Shown: piece by piece, positions 33,487 to 45,896 of the stretch
Numbering within the stretch: the stretch's first letter is position 1
Layout: each line of letters begins with the position of its first letter
Assembly: GCA_030848705.1 (NCBI GenBank)
Contig: JAUIZM010000012.1
Coordinates: forward strand, 6,636,679-6,700,678
DNA from: Heracleum sosnowskyi
Lineage: Eukaryota > Streptophyta > Magnoliopsida > Apiales > Apiaceae
Length of the DNA stretch: 64,000 nt
Direction of reading: 5' to 3'
The notes under the pieces: generated by a model
Database searches by the model: none
The model's input: the letters and a program-made list of their open reading frames with translations, nothing else
Told to the model about the DNA's origin: nothing
Made by a program: the position numbers and the translations under genes

Positions 33487-35744
33487 ATGCTAAGATTTAT
33501 CAAAAACAGAGAAAAGGGTTTAAGCACTCTAATAACTGGGCTTACCCAGAACCAAAAGAGATGGAAAAGCACCACCACTGTCCTCACTTTTGGTGATGGA
33601 AGTAATGGTGCTTTGGGCTTACCCACTTCTGTTTCTGTAATGGGCTTGGATTCTTATGAGCCCACTCCTGTTCCTGGACTTCCTGTCGATGTTTCCGCTG
33701 TTGCCGCCGGTCATCACCACTCTCTTGCTGTTACTTGTCAGGGGCATGTTTGGGCTTGGGGGAGAAATAATGAGGGACAGCTTTGTCGTGGGGCCCACTC
33801 TCCTAGGTTGTTTCTGTTTTTCTTTACTTGGTTTGTTTGTGTTCTGTAATTGTGTTTGGGTTGTGTTTTTATGGTTGTACTTTGGTTTCGGGTTTCGGGT
33901 CGTGTTCGTGTTTGTTTATGAAATGGTTAATATTGATATTTTTTGTTGTAGTATTTGGTATTGAAATTTGATTAAAATGAGTATGTGAATTAGAAGGAAT
34001 GAAATTTTATGAAACAGGTCATTTCGGGTTATAAACGAGTTAATTAAGCTTGTTGGGTATGATTTTCGGATTTTTACCCTCTAACTTTGAGTTGATTATG
34101 TGGTTTGAATCATGTTTTGGGATGTGTTAGTCTGTTAGATCACATAGAGTATTACTACTGTATTATAATCAATTTGTGTTGCCACTTATCGATATCCCAA
34201 TGGTAATACAATTCACTCCCTACTCTGTAGGTTGTGGCGCATGCATTAAGGGCATTTAGCAATTGAAACTTGAATGGTTATCGGATTACTACACCTAGAG
34301 GTGACAAATAGGTAGGGGTGGCAAAAACAGGTTATTGGTTCAGTTTGTGTCTGGTTACTAAAATAAGTCAACCTGAAATCAAAGAATTAAATGGGTCAAA
34401 TTCATCGACCTTAACACGACATGTTTAACTAGATAAATTGACATGATTTGTTCACATGTCCAGAAATGGTACTTAGCTTTCATTTTGAAAGTGTTTTGAT
34501 CAAATTTGTGGCAGGGAGACATGGTATGAACCAAAACAAGTAGAAGGGTTGGATCAAGTAGCTGTCCGAAATGCATTTGCGTCAGGAGTCATATCTGCAG
34601 CCATAGGAGTGGATGGATCATTGTGGGTCTGGGGGAAATCGAAGCGTGGGCAACTAGGTCTTGGAAAAGGGATCACAGAGGCTATTTTACCTTCCAGAGT
34701 CGAAGTACTAGCTGGAGAAGAGATAGCTAAGGTGGTCTCCTATCATTTTTAAGGTAGATTTGACCTATAGCTGTCCAAGATTAATAGAGTTGTATGGTTT
34801 TGTTGTATGTTGTTTTTGAGTCAATTTTCTTATATGTTACATGTCATGCAGGTCTCACTTGGTTGGGGACATGCTCTTGCATTGACTAAGGATGGAAAAG
34901 TGTTTGGTTGGGGCTATTCAGCAGATTGTAGATTGGGAAGGATCGGAGATACTCAGGAGTACTCTTCACTGGAAGCAAGAGGTGGTATGTTAAAGCTTAC
35001 AGAAGAAAACAAAAGTTCAACTCTGGAAACTGCCGAGAAGTTGGTCTTGGAAGCAATGGAGAAGGAGAAAGATATGCCGATTGTATGGGAACCCTGTTTG
35101 ATAGAAGAGCTACACGGTATTAAAGTTACAGATGTAGCATGTGGGCTGGACCATTCTCTAATTCTTTGCTGTAAGTTATCTTGCTTATTTTTCATGTTTC
35201 TGTATCTCTAAATTAACGCGGGGGAACATGTATTCATGCAAGTTGCTGTTTTTATTTAGGTGATGGCACACTGTTGAGTAGTGGTAGCAATATTTATGGC
35301 CAGTTGGGGAGGTCTACGGAAGATTTGGGTTTGTTGCCAGTTGACATAAACTTTCATCCTATTTCAGTAGCATCTGGCCTTGGACATTCTTTGGCAATAT
35401 GCAAGAATCTGTCAGAAGAGAAATCAGATGATGCCACGAATATTGTATCTTGGGGATGGAACGCTAGTTCTCAGCTTGGAAGGGAAGGACCAGAGAATCT
35501 CCCAGAGATTATTGAAGCTTTGGCAGAAGAAACTCCAGTGTCAGCCTCAGGAGGTCGGGTGCATTCCATGGCTCTTACATCCAAGGGAGATGTGTGGGTT
35601 TGGGGTTGCGGTAGAAACGGGAGGCTCGGATTAGGCAGCTCAACCGATGAAGCTGAACCTATGTTGCTCGATAATCTAGAAGACATGAATGTTCTGCAAG
35701 CCGTGTCAGGCTTTGATCATAATCTTGTACTAGTAAGTGAATGA
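33487..35744 (+). CDS. RCC1-repeat protein, RUG3-like
   Basis: Four exons with good GT-AG borders and consistent phase: 33487-33806, 34515-34731, 34852-35170 and 35260-35744, giving 446 residues. The N-terminus (MLRFIKNREKG..QKRWKST) is basic and Ser/Thr-rich without acidic stretches, like a mitochondrial presequence. It is followed by RCC1 blades with the hallmark 'GxxxxWGxxxxGQLG' pattern: VWAWGRNNEGQLC, LWVWGKSKRGQLG, VFGWGYSADCRLG, LLSSGSNIYGQLG, VSWGWNASSQLG and VWVWGCGRNGRLG, and 'AGHHHSLAV'-type turns. This fits a seven-bladed propeller. Plant RUG3 is a mitochondrial RCC1 protein needed for splicing of a nad2 intron; the RUG3 assignment is inferred from the presequence and opening blade and is moderate. 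It lies between A2 and B2, and a broken copy lies at 10215. Confidence 0.88.
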
Positions 35745-36307
35745 TGTAGCTTAGCAAAGAAATACAACGGATCTAGTTTATGATATTCTCCCAGTTTCTT
35801 CTTTGTTTGTCAAAAATGCAAATCAATATTAAGAAGTTACAAAATCCTGGAACCGTGGCACAGAGATATTATATTGTGGGACTTGTCAAATCATGGAGAT
35901 GGGCAGATAGCCAGGTAGCTGGGATCTGTTAGGTTTCCCCTTACAGCACTCACAGTAGTTAACATTACGAATTCTGGCTAAATTAAGTTATGCAGGGGTG
36001 GTTTATACTGTAGGCCACATTTTGTCTTCATTATGACCTTCGCAAGAAAATATGCTCTTTTGAAGGTGTTTGGACAAAATTATTATAATGCCGGACTTGT
36101 GCAGCGGTTGATCTTGTATCGGATACTGATAGGAGTCACTAATGGCAGGTTAATTCTAACTATGGTCGCGTCTCGCGTGTAGAACCACCCTTGTATAGTA
36201 TTCTGGACCATTCTTCTGAATTGTGTTGTTTTCATAAAACAACTCACACTTTTCTTAAAAATTATGTTTACAGAACCTTGACACTGGCACCTTGCTTCAA
36301 ATAATGA
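35745..36307. other. RCC1 3' flank, tail-to-tail with B2
   Basis: Probable 3' UTR and terminator region shared by two converging genes. The part from 36149 ('ttaattctaactatggtcgc') is repeated after the RCC1 pseudogene at 11661. No further gene is seen. Confidence 0.55.
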
Positions 36308-38415
36308 TCACTCTGATTCCGAAATAACTTCAAGCTCGCTGGTAAACAACCTAGCAGGTACTGCTGCAAATGCATTTCTTGAACTTGTTGGCTTAAACGG
36401 ATTTGGAGGTATGGCAGGGCAATCTTCGGCTTGTAGCATATGAATCACACGTTTCATAGAAGGTCGGTCTGCTGGATGCCAGTTTACGCACCAAAGTCCC
36501 ACAATTGTTAGCTTTCTTTCTATCTTGTTATCGAAATCTTCCTCAATCGGACTTGTCACATTCTTCCGTTGCTCAAGCTGATGGAAAATCCACTCAGGGA
36601 AATATACTTCACTGGCATTTTCTGTTCCTGATGAAGTATGATTCCTAGCTCCAACTATTTCAAGCAACAACATACCGAAGCTGTAAACATCTGATTTGGA
36701 AGATACTTCCCCGAAATTCCTAGAAAATACTTCTGGTGCAATGTAGCCTACGGTCCCCCTTGCCATAGTCATGGATACTATGCTTTGGCCTTTGTTGCAC
36801 AACTTTGCTAAACCGAAATCAGAGACTTTCGGATTGAAATTTTGGTCTAATAAGATGTTATGAAGTTTAATATCAAAGTGGAGGATTCGTTGGGCACATC
36901 CTTGGTGAAGATACTCAATACCTTTGGCGATGCCTAGAGAAATTTCTTGCATCTTTTCCCAACCAAGGAATCCTTCACTGTGATTTTCTCTTGAATAGAC
37001 ATACTTTTTGAGGGAATTGTTTGGTTGAAACTCATAGACAAGAGCTCGTCTACAGCCATCAGCGCAGTATCCAACCAAGCGAACCACATTAACATGGTGG
37101 ATTAAGCCAATTGTACTAACTTCATTTACAAAATCTTCTCCGCTTCCTTTGGCATCAACCTTATCGTTTAGGATCTTAACCGCAACTGCAACATCATTTG
37201 AAAGCTGTCCCTTGAACACTGAACCATAACCTCCTTCCCCTAATTTGACTTTGAAATGATTGCTTATCTTTTTTATATCAGCATAAGAATATCTTGTAGG
37301 TTTAAGAGATTTGTAGTCTTCCAGAAACATTTCAATCTTCTGCTGGTAATTTTTGCTTTGCTTGTATGAGTATATAGCATAACACAAGGCTACAAGTATA
37401 AATGACAGGACAAAGATCCCTCCCACTTTACCTACAAATATATAAAGTTCACTATTAACTATGATAGCTTATAAATAAGAGATTATAAAGTTTAAAGGGA
37501 ATTGATGATTCAACTGTTACCAGAAGTTTAAAGGGACCTGTAAATCGAAACTTAAAACTTTAATTTCGCATACATAAACACATATGCGGATCAACTAGAA
37601 ATTTTCTGAGAATTTAAATAACCTTCGGGGTATATGGGTATAGGGAAGCACTGTGTGACGGTGGTGCTATTTGGTTTGAATTTGCAGTACTCTCCTTTCG
37701 CTTCACAATCCCCACAATGGGGTTCAGACCATGACAGTCCTCCTTTGTAAAATGGGACATGTGAAATATTGTACAACTTGGTGCAAGATGTTAGGAGCAT
37801 TTCCGTAATTCCATAGTGAGAATAGATGGCATACACTATAAAACCATGACCACTTAAAGAAGGAATGTCTTCACCAGTTATGTCAAATTCACTTTTTGTT
37901 GATGAACATTTGTAGAAGGTAAAGTCAGCTTCAGCTTCATATGATGTAAAGTCATCTTGAACTTCATTAAATGTAAAAGGCTTAAAGGGAGAATCAGACA
38001 AGTAGTAGTCAGAGTGTTCTGTGACGTTGGTGGACTTGGATACGAAGTGGAGCTGGCGTGATTTGTAGTCGATGGACTCAACACAGGCCTCAACAGAGAA
38101 TGAAAGATAGAGTCCCGGAAGAGAGGTGCTGACCTGGTATTCGAACTTCACGATTGGATAATAAGAATAAGAAGGATAATGAGAATAATCGATGGTTTCG
38201 CAAGAGAGTTCAAAGCCAACAGGATAGCCACAGTGATCTGACTGCAGCTGCCTCTCTTTATCCGAATAAATCAGATGGAACGGGAATCTGATTTTGCTGT
38301 CTCCGCCGCTGCACCTTGTCACACTGCATTCATCATCTTGAAGTACTGCAACACCAAGTTCACTAATGATACAACTTACAAATACAAGCAACATAAATTC
38401 ATTAAAATTTTCCAT
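36308..38415 (-). CDS. B2 LRK10-like (rust-resistance-kinase-like) receptor kinase
   Basis: Two exons, 38415-37623 and 37431-36308 (191-bp intron, donor GTTATT, acceptor TTTGTAG), giving 638 residues from MENFNEF; an upstream in-frame ATG at 38427 would add four. Order: signal peptide (LLVFVSCIIS), a GUB_WAK-type galacturonan-binding-like domain opening CSVTRC with 'RFPFHLI' and 'CGYPVGFELSC', a cysteine cluster near the end (CGDCEAKGEYC), transmembrane segment (GGIFVLSFILVALCYAIYSY), glycine loop LGEGGYGSVFKG, VAVK, DFG and APE. The catalytic loop reads HFDIKLHN, with Leu where B3 and the A copies have Pro; it is non-RD. Expected at the plasma membrane as a Ser/Thr kinase sensing cell-wall or apoplastic signals. 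The ligand is unknown. Confidence 0.9.
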
Positions 38416-38938
38416 ATTCAAGGGCATTAGGCAACTATGTTGATGCAATTAGTAATATAGTTTACGAGTTACAATAATTCTTTAAGAACATGCTCATTTT
38501 TCATTGTCGAAATTCTTTGTTATAACGAAATATTATATCTCAATCAGTATATTGTTGCAGCAAAACTGGAACTGTGCTAAAAGACTTAATTGACTTTGAT
38601 TCTCATGTTGACTTGTAAGTTGATTATCAAGGAAAATATCTCTGGCCATTCAAGAATTGATAAGCAAGTATGTGGAAGCAGGCCGCGCAAAATCTAACTA
38701 TAATATTAATTAGACGGATCAGATCTTTCAAACAATGTTGAAGTCATGGAGGATGAAATTCTGGATTGCAGTATTACGATATGTGATGCTAAACAATTTA
38801 GGTACATTGATAGTGATACTTGTTTGGAGTGCTAGTTAACTGCAATTTTCAAGAAAAGCACGAAATGATATTGATAGCTATCTGACGGCCTGTTAGAAAA
38901 TTCCTTTTCTTTTGTGGACAAGAATTGCTACCCAGAAG
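38416..38938. promoter_or_regulatory. head-to-head promoter region of B2 and A3
   Basis: The segment upstream of B2 contains phrases that recur upstream of other A copies: 'atctctggccattcaagaa' (also 55353), 'cggatcagatctttcaaaca' (also 5825) and 'ctgttagaaaattccttt' (also 55501). Before the Copia insertion at 38939 it would have joined directly to the A3 flank at 44179, forming a short divergent intergenic region. No individual factor sites are claimed. Confidence 0.5.
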
Positions 38939-39271
38939 TAATGAGCATACTCTCAGTAAAACGTTGAGTAAAAATGTTGCTAGTGTTGCTAGTAACCTTC
39001 TATCTTTATTTCAGTTTATTTCAATGAACTTTATTATGTGTAATGTCATGGAATGACAAATAATTACAGGAAGGCTATTTCTGTCTCATTGATGGGAGTA
39101 TCTTTTCTGTTAGACTAGCAGTACAATCCATTGACTTATAGCTCAAGGACTAGGTTGTTTTTCATTTGAGTTTTTAGATCTGAAGTTAATGAGATATATG
39201 AGACTTGTTTTTCTCTCTACAACTCTTCTGCTCTTTGTTCTTCATTTGGCTTAAAATATAAAAAGGTATTA
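38939..39271 (+). repeat. 5' LTR of the Copia element
   Basis: 333 bp. It differs from the 3' LTR by G/T in 'gtcatgGaatg' and A/G in 'ccattgActtat'. Confidence 0.93.
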
Positions 39272-39431
39272 TGGTATCAAAGCTTCTGGTGAAGGCAGTG
39301 TTTTGAAAGAGTGAGTTAATAGAGTGATTGTTGGTAGGTTTCATAAGTTATCTCATTTCTAAAGCTCCTGTTTCTTGCTGTGTTGTTGTGTTGTAGAGAA
39401 GAGCTGTGCTCAGTAATTTTAAATCTCTTTC

Positions 39432-42400
39432 ATGGCAACTGGAAGCAAGTTTTCGTTCTCGGATATGCAGAATCCATTATTTTTGCACCCGTCAGACAAC
39501 CCCCTTTCGATAAGTGTCACCAAACTCCAAGGAGCCAGTGACTATCGTTCATGGAAGCGATCCACGGAGATTCAGCTCTCCTCCAAACGTAAGCTTGGTT
39601 TTGTTCAAGGCACGGAGGTGAAGAGTATTACAGAGCCAACAGAAGCCGTGCAGTGGGACACTTGCAATTGTATGGTAATCTCCTGGATCCATAATAATGT
39701 GTCTGATTCTATTAAGCAATCTATTCTGTTTATAACCTCTGCGTCTGATGTCTGGAATCAATTAGAAAAAAGATTTCAGTTAACAAATGGGTCTCGTAAG
39801 TATAAGCTCTGTAAGGAGTTATTTGGTCTTAAACAAAATGGTCGTACTGTTGTTGAGTTTTATACTTCTCTCAGTAGCTTGTGGGATGAGTTAGAGTCTA
39901 TGAATATGTTGCCAGCTATCACTACTGTTACCGTAGAGGTCACTACTCTGTTAAAGGCTCTTAATACTCAAAAAGAAGAGGCAAAATTATTTCAATTTCT
40001 TAATGGCTTGGATGATGTGTATGGGTCTCAACGAAGTCAACTGTTGATGGTGACTCCCCTTCCTAGTGTTGAAATGGCATGTGCAGCCATTCAACAGGAA
40101 GAATCACAAAAGGATATCTTAAAGGCTTCTTTTTCTCCTGATAATGACATGTCAGCCATGCTTAGTCGAAGTTCCTTGGCTGGAGATAGAATTGGGTCAT
40201 GTAGCACTTGTGGGGGTAAAGGGCACTCTAGTGACAAGTGTTGGAACACTATTGGCTATCCCAAATGGCATTACAAATATAAACCCCCTCCTGCTCGAGC
40301 CTCTTCATCAACCAAACATTTTCCTCACCCTTCCCAAAAATGGCCCCCTTCTCGACAATCTTTCTCATCTAAAGGAGCTAACAATGTAAGTACTAGCCCC
40401 AACTCCTTTGACAATACACAACCACCCATTTTGTTCTCTCCCCAGCAACTTCAACAATTACTTCAACTCATGCCTACTCAACCTCAGTCAAATGTTCGAG
40501 AATGGACTGAAGATGCTATGGACACTCCTTTCTCCGGGATGATAACATGTAATGCTATTCAAACCGACTCAAATACCTGGATAGTTGACACCGGAGCTAC
40601 AGACCATATGACTCCGGATATTGGTCTTCTTACAAATGTCAAGGCAGTAGTGACAAGAATGACTGTAAATCTACCAACTGGTGCCAAGGCTGTTGTGACT
40701 CATGTAGGGGATGTGTGCCTTGACAATGGTTTAAAACTGAGTAATGTTCTGTATGTCCCAGTATTTGCTCATAATTTGTTATCCATTCGAAAATTGTCTC
40801 AAGACAATGATTGCTATGCTATTTTTTCACCAACTGAGTGCACCATTATTGATGCTAAGACCACTGTGGTAAGGGGCAAAGGCACTGTTTCCAATGGCCT
40901 TAATCATTTGTCAAACTCAACATTTGCACCTACATCTACTGGCGGAGTCAGTCAATGCTTAAATGCAAATAATTCTTCACATTCTGAACAGTACAGGAGG
41001 TGGCACAACAGACTTGGCCATGCCTCTGTCTCTAAACTAAAGCTAATTGATTGCATAAAGCATTGTGTTCATGCATCAGATCAAATTTGCTTAACATGTC
41101 CAATGGCGAAGTTCACTAAACTGCCGTTTCCTGTGAGTGAATCTCGAGCCACCAAAGCCTTTGAGCTCATACACACGGATATCTGGGGACCATATAGAGT
41201 GTGTACGAGACAAAAGTTCAAATATTTCCTCACAATTGTTGACGACTACTCACGCATGACTTGGATCTATCTACTACAGTACAAGTCTGAGTACTTAAAA
41301 TGCTTGGAAATTTTCCAGTGCTTCGTTCAGAAACAATTTTCAAGTCCTATCCAAAAAGTGAGGTCCGATAATGCCCTTGAATTTGATGATGCAGCTTGTA
41401 GAACGTTTTTTCAATCACAAGGAATAGTGCACCAGACTTCTTGCAACTACAGGCCTCAGCAAAACACCCGTGTTGAGAGGAAACATAGGCATGTGCTCGA
41501 AGTTGCACGAGCCCTTATGTTCCAGTCAGGGCTACCTCTATCATTTTGGGGAGAATCCGTGCTTACATCTGCGTACATCATAAACAGGTTACCCTCATCT
41601 GTCTTACACAATAAATGCCCATATGAATTGTTGTATGCCAAGAATGTCGATTATAATGAATTGAGATCTTTTGGGTGTCTATGTTTTTCTAGTAATCCTG
41701 TACATAACTCTGATAAGTTTGCTGCAAGGGGTATCCCATGTGCTTTTGTGGGGTATCCACCTACTCAAAAGGGGTTTAGGGTACTTGATCTCAAGACAAT
41801 GAAAATGTTTGTGTCACGGGATGTGACTTTCAATGAGGACGTGTTTCCTTTAAATACGTCCACACCCAAACCATATATGCACCCTCTGCCCACTAGCATG
41901 CCTAGTAACCCAGTCAATACCTCATTTGATGATGATGTGTTCCTCACTATACCCTCTACGGAGCCCTGTATACAGCACAATGAACCCTCTGATCCTTCAC
42001 TATCTCACCCAGCCACCTCTGATGTGCTCATCTCACCTAACAATGCAGACAACCCACCGAATACTAGTGAACAAGCTGGAACACCTCAACCTAGGAGGTC
42101 ATCTCGAACACACAAACCACCTGTTTGGATGGAATCTTATGTCACAACGCCCTTTTCAAACCCATCTGCTCACCTTGTTACTGTCACAGAACACCCTGTT
42201 ACTCATACATTCACCTCTTTTCTGTCCTCTCTCACCACACATAAAGATCCAGTGTTCCTTAAACACGCTGTCAAAGACATCAACTGGGTCAATGCTATGA
42301 ACCTCGAACTGGGTGCCCTTGAACTCAATGACACATGGGACATAATTGAGCTACCTCCTCATAAAAAAGCAATTGGGTGTAAGTGGATTTATAAAACCAA

Positions 42401-43070
42401 GTTCACTTCCACTAGTGCTGTTGAGCGTTACAAAGCGAGGTTAGTGATCTTGGGGAACCGACAAACGTATGGTGTGGATTATGAACACACATTCGCTCCT
42501 GTTGCAAAAATGACAACAGTTCGGGCTTTGTTAGCTGTGGCAGCATTGAAGAACTGGCATGTGATGCAAATGGATGTAATGAACGCGTTTCTTCATGGGG
42601 AACTCTACGAAACTGTATATATGAAGATGCCTCAATGTTATTGTGGAATTGGGAGCAGGGTTATACTAAATCAGGGGAAGTTCTCATCACCCAATTCCAT
42701 TCTCGTTTGTAAGTTGAAAAAATCTCTCTACGGTCTTCGACAAGCACCTCGCAACTGGTTCAGCAAGCTGTCAACAACTCTTAAACAACTCAATTTTGTT
42801 CAGTCTCTATCTGATTACAGTTTGTTCACTAAAACAGTTGGGCTCACAATTACTCTTGTGCTCGTGTATTTCGATGACTTGTTATTGGCAGGTAATGATC
42901 TTGGCTCTATTGATAGCTTGAAAGCTATGTTATCTAGCACATTCAAAATGAAGGACTTAGGAGAGGTCAAATACTTCTTGGGCCTCGAAATCACAAGGTC
43001 TGCAGCTGGCTTCTTTGTTTCGCAAAAAAAGTATGCTCTTGATCTTGTTGAGGAGTTCTGTCCGTCATAA
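39432..43070 (+). pseudogene. Copia polyprotein, gag to RT, ends at a premature stop
   Basis: 1212 codons open from ATG at 39432. Gag with a CCHC-like knuckle (CSTCGGKGHSSDKC) at about residues 257-270; aspartic protease DTGA near 387; integrase zinc-binding HHCC region near 525-560, then the D, D, E catalytic residues in 'HTDIWGPY', 'VRSDNALEF' and 'RVERKHR'; reverse transcriptase with FAPVAKMTTVR and the FDD catalytic box (VYFDDLL). TAA at 43068-43070 then ends translation, but the same frame stays open beyond it to 43694. The loss is therefore a single nonsense change near the end of the RT region. Confidence 0.92.
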
Positions 43071-43845
43071 GCATCCCCCTTAAGCCTTCCAATGGATGTT
43101 CATCCACGTCTTACTGCTGAAAGTGGGACTTTTCTCACGGATCCTCATTCCTATCAGCGTCTTCTTGGCAAGTTGATTTACTTAACAATCTCCCGTCCCG
43201 ACATCACCTTTTCTGTGCACATACTTACTCAGTTCATGCAACAGTACCCGACCTCCAGTCATATGGACGCTGCAATCAAGCTTCTTCGCTACATCAAATC
43301 AAACCCAGGACAAGGCATCCTACTGGCCTCCTCATCCGTGGCTGAACTCAAAACTTATTGTGATAGTGACTGGGCAACATGCCCCATGACACGCAGATCC
43401 ACAACTGGATTTTGTGTTCTTCTTGGCTCATCACCCATTTCGTGGAAAACGAAAAAGCAACATGTAGTCTCTCGCTCAACCGCAGAGGCAGAATATCGCT
43501 CTATGGCTGTTGCCTCCTGTGAAGCTACCTGGCTCTCAGCCCTCTTAAAAGACATGGGTCTTCAGAACCTCCCTCCTACTCTCTTACTATGTGACAACCA
43601 AGCAGCCCTTGCTATGGCAGCAAATCCAGTGCTCCATGAGCGCACCAAACATGTCGAAGTAGATTGTCACTTTGCATGTTGTTCGGGAAAAGGTTAACTC
43701 TGGTGCCATTTTCACGAAACATGTTTCTACACACTCCCAGGTTGCTGATCTCCTTACCAAAGCTCTGTCCACAAAGCAGCACTATTATCTTCTGGGCAAG
43801 CTAGGAGCTGTAGCTGAAATCCCCTCCCAGCTTGAGGGGGAGTTA
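43071..43845 (+). pseudogene. Copia RNase H region after the stop
   Basis: Continues the polyprotein frame: 'YLTISRPDITFSVHILTQF', 'CDSDWATCPMTRRSTTGF' and 'SRSTAEAEYRSMA' are the standard Copia RNase H blocks. A frameshift near 43672-43680, after 'DCHF', ends this frame at 43697; the expected C-terminal residues continue in another frame up to a stop just before the polypurine tract. Confidence 0.88.
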
Positions 43846-44178
43846 TAATGAGCATACTCTCAGTAAAACGTTGAGTAAAAATGTTGCTAGTGTTGCTAGT
43901 AACCTTCTATCTTTATTTCAGTTTATTTCAATGAACTTTATTATGTGTAATGTCATGTAATGACAAATAATTACAGGAAGGCTATTTCTGTCTCATTGAT
44001 GGGAGTATCTTTTCTGTTAGACTAGCAGTACAATCCATTGGCTTATAGCTCAAGGACTAGGTTGTTTTTCATTTGAGTTTTTAGATCTGAAGTTAATGAG
44101 ATATATGAGACTTGTTTTTCTCTCTACAACTCTTCTGCTCTTTGTTCTTCATTTGGCTTAAAATATAAAAAGGTATTA
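43846..44178 (+). repeat. 3' LTR of the Copia element
   Basis: 333 bp, two differences from the 5' LTR. Followed at once by the target duplication AGAAG and then the A3 upstream flank. Confidence 0.93.
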
Positions 44179-44265
44179 AGAAGAAGCATATCTAACAGAA
44201 GATATTTTTTTCTGCATATATAGTTACTAGTATTATTCCTGTGATCCCTGCATGATCCAGTGCAA

Positions 44266-44804
44266 ATGATGTCCTCGTCATCATTACTAATTATCACTGT
44301 CATCTTGGCATCAATAACCAGCAGTTGCTGTAAAACTGGTTCTGCAACTTCTTCTTCTTGCGGTAATATCGATAACATACGATGCCCTTTTTATCTAAAA
44401 GATCATCCACAAAAATGTCATGGTTTCCAGCTATGAACTTTCTTGTGAAAAAAATCGTACTAATTTAAAACTTCTCTTAGACCACTTCTATGTGGAGGCT
44501 ATCAATTATGAGAATTCTACTGTTCGTATAATTGATTCAGGGCTAGATAAAAATAATTATTCATGTTCTTCCACTCCTCTCCATGCTTTCTACAGTCATG
44601 AGGATACTTTTTCCCCTATTAAGGAGTTGAATACGCCAATAACTTATATAGATTGTCCAGCTCCTGTGACTAAATCCTCATTAACCCGATATATTCTTAC
44701 ATCTCCTTGCTCGTCATCATCAGTCTATTCATACGTTGTCATTGGAATTATAAATATCTCGGAAGTGGAGAACAATTGCACAGTTCGGAAGACAGCTTGG
44801 GTTT
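44266..44804 (+). pseudogene. A3 ectodomain exon, frameshifted and truncated
   Basis: Begins with tandem ATGs like A4 and encodes the same signal peptide. Near 44430 a short deletion ('catggtttccagc' against 'catggtttcaatatcagc') brings in a stop. A long frame then continues with ectodomain residues ('NSTVRIIDSGLDKNNYSCSS', 'ITYIDCPAPVTKSS', 'RKTAW') to 44800. The exon then runs into 14 consecutive G and into intron sequence like that near 31449, so the C-terminal third is deleted. Confidence 0.85.
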
Positions 44805-44818
44805 GGGGGGGGGGGGGG
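44805..44818 (+). repeat. 14-base G run at a deletion junction
   Basis: Fourteen consecutive G sit exactly where A3 ectodomain coding sequence joins intron-like sequence. It may be a real homopolymer grown at a repair junction or an assembly error. Confidence 0.8.
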
Positions 44819-45896
44819 TGTTTGGTATTTTGGTCCTCGACTACATTTAAGTTATTGCAAGGTGATACCATTAATAGGTGCATACCCTTTGTTCGAATTG
44901 TGACCGGACTACTTTTTTACTCATCTTTTCACTGCCCTATTTCTTTATTTCCCAGAATTTTATTTAGCACACTAGGGCCATCTCCGACTCCAAGAGTTTT
45001 TTAAATCAAATTTAAATATAATATAAAATATTGATTCTAGGTAATTTATTGTAGATTTATCTCCAATCATACTTTTTATATTTGCTTCTTATTTTGTTTT
45101 ATATTACTAAAAGTAAGTTACATCTTTAAAAGTATAAAAGAAAGTGAATAGAAAGAGAATATTTTCTTATGAATTTATTATATGATAATAGCTAAACCGA
45201 GATCAAAATACTAATCGAAACCGGGATGAAGCCAAATCAAATCAATAAATCTTTGAATTATGTAGTTATAGAGAATCGAACCCGAGGTGAAATCAAAGAA
45301 ATTAAATCAAATAAATAAATTTTGTTTAATCATGTAGTTGTATATGGAATCGAACCTGAATTTTGTGATAATCAAATTTGATATTTTGGTACTTTTGCAT
45401 GTCATTTACACATTATTTTGTTTATTAATAAAGAGTATAGATTACTTAAAAGTGGTTAGTAGCTCAAACTGAGGAGAGATGAGAGAATTTTAGTGAATTT
45501 AACGGCTACTAAGAGTCTCATTATTGAACATGAGGTGACTCGCTTTAAAAATAACATTCAAATATCAAGTTAAGAGCCAATACAAAGAGGTTATTGGACA
45601 TGAGGTGACTCGCTTTAAAAACAACATGAGAAGTTGTATATCGTTGATGGATGAATGGATTTTTAGTCCAGAAAGTAATCAAGGTCTACATATATCAGTA
45701 AAAAGCACTAGAACATATTGTTCGTCTCCTAGACTTGAAATCAATCACGAATATGCAGTTTATAAAAATGGAGTTTAAGAGATACAATAAGTACGATATT
45801 AGTTACTTTTTACCACTCACACGGCAAAATTACCGATACAGTAAGTTTAAAAATGGAGTTCAAGATGTGTATAAGAGTAGTTTGGTCTCCATCATA
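44819..45896. other. A3 intron/intergenic filler with short direct repeats
   Basis: No gene is seen. 'acatgaggtgactcgcttta' occurs at 45529 and 45599, and a degenerate pair around 'atgtagttatagagaatcga' and 'atgtagttgtatatggaatc' occurs at 45259 and 45333. This appears to be inserted repeat DNA; the equivalent introns in A1 and A4 are much shorter. Confidence 0.5.

Larger units (their letters stand above)
38939..44178 (+). mobile_element. near-complete Copia LTR retrotransposon
   Basis: 5240 bp with two 333-bp LTRs (38939-39271, 43846-44178) that differ at two positions by direct comparison. A perfect 5-bp target duplication AGAAG flanks it (38934-38938, 44179-44183). A primer-binding site TGGTATCAAAGC starts at 39272 directly after the LTR, and a polypurine tract (GAGGGGGAGTTA) ends at 43845. 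The LTRs begin TAATGAG and end GGTATTA rather than TG..CA. The order gag-protease-integrase-RT-RNase H is Copia. One stop and one frameshift break the single polyprotein, so this copy is probably not autonomous, though very young. Confidence 0.95.

Noticed and set aside
43068..43070. Programmed stop read-through in the Copia polyprotein
   Set aside because: Copia elements normally use one open frame here, the stop falls after conserved RT sequence, and a separate frameshift lies downstream. Mutation is simpler.
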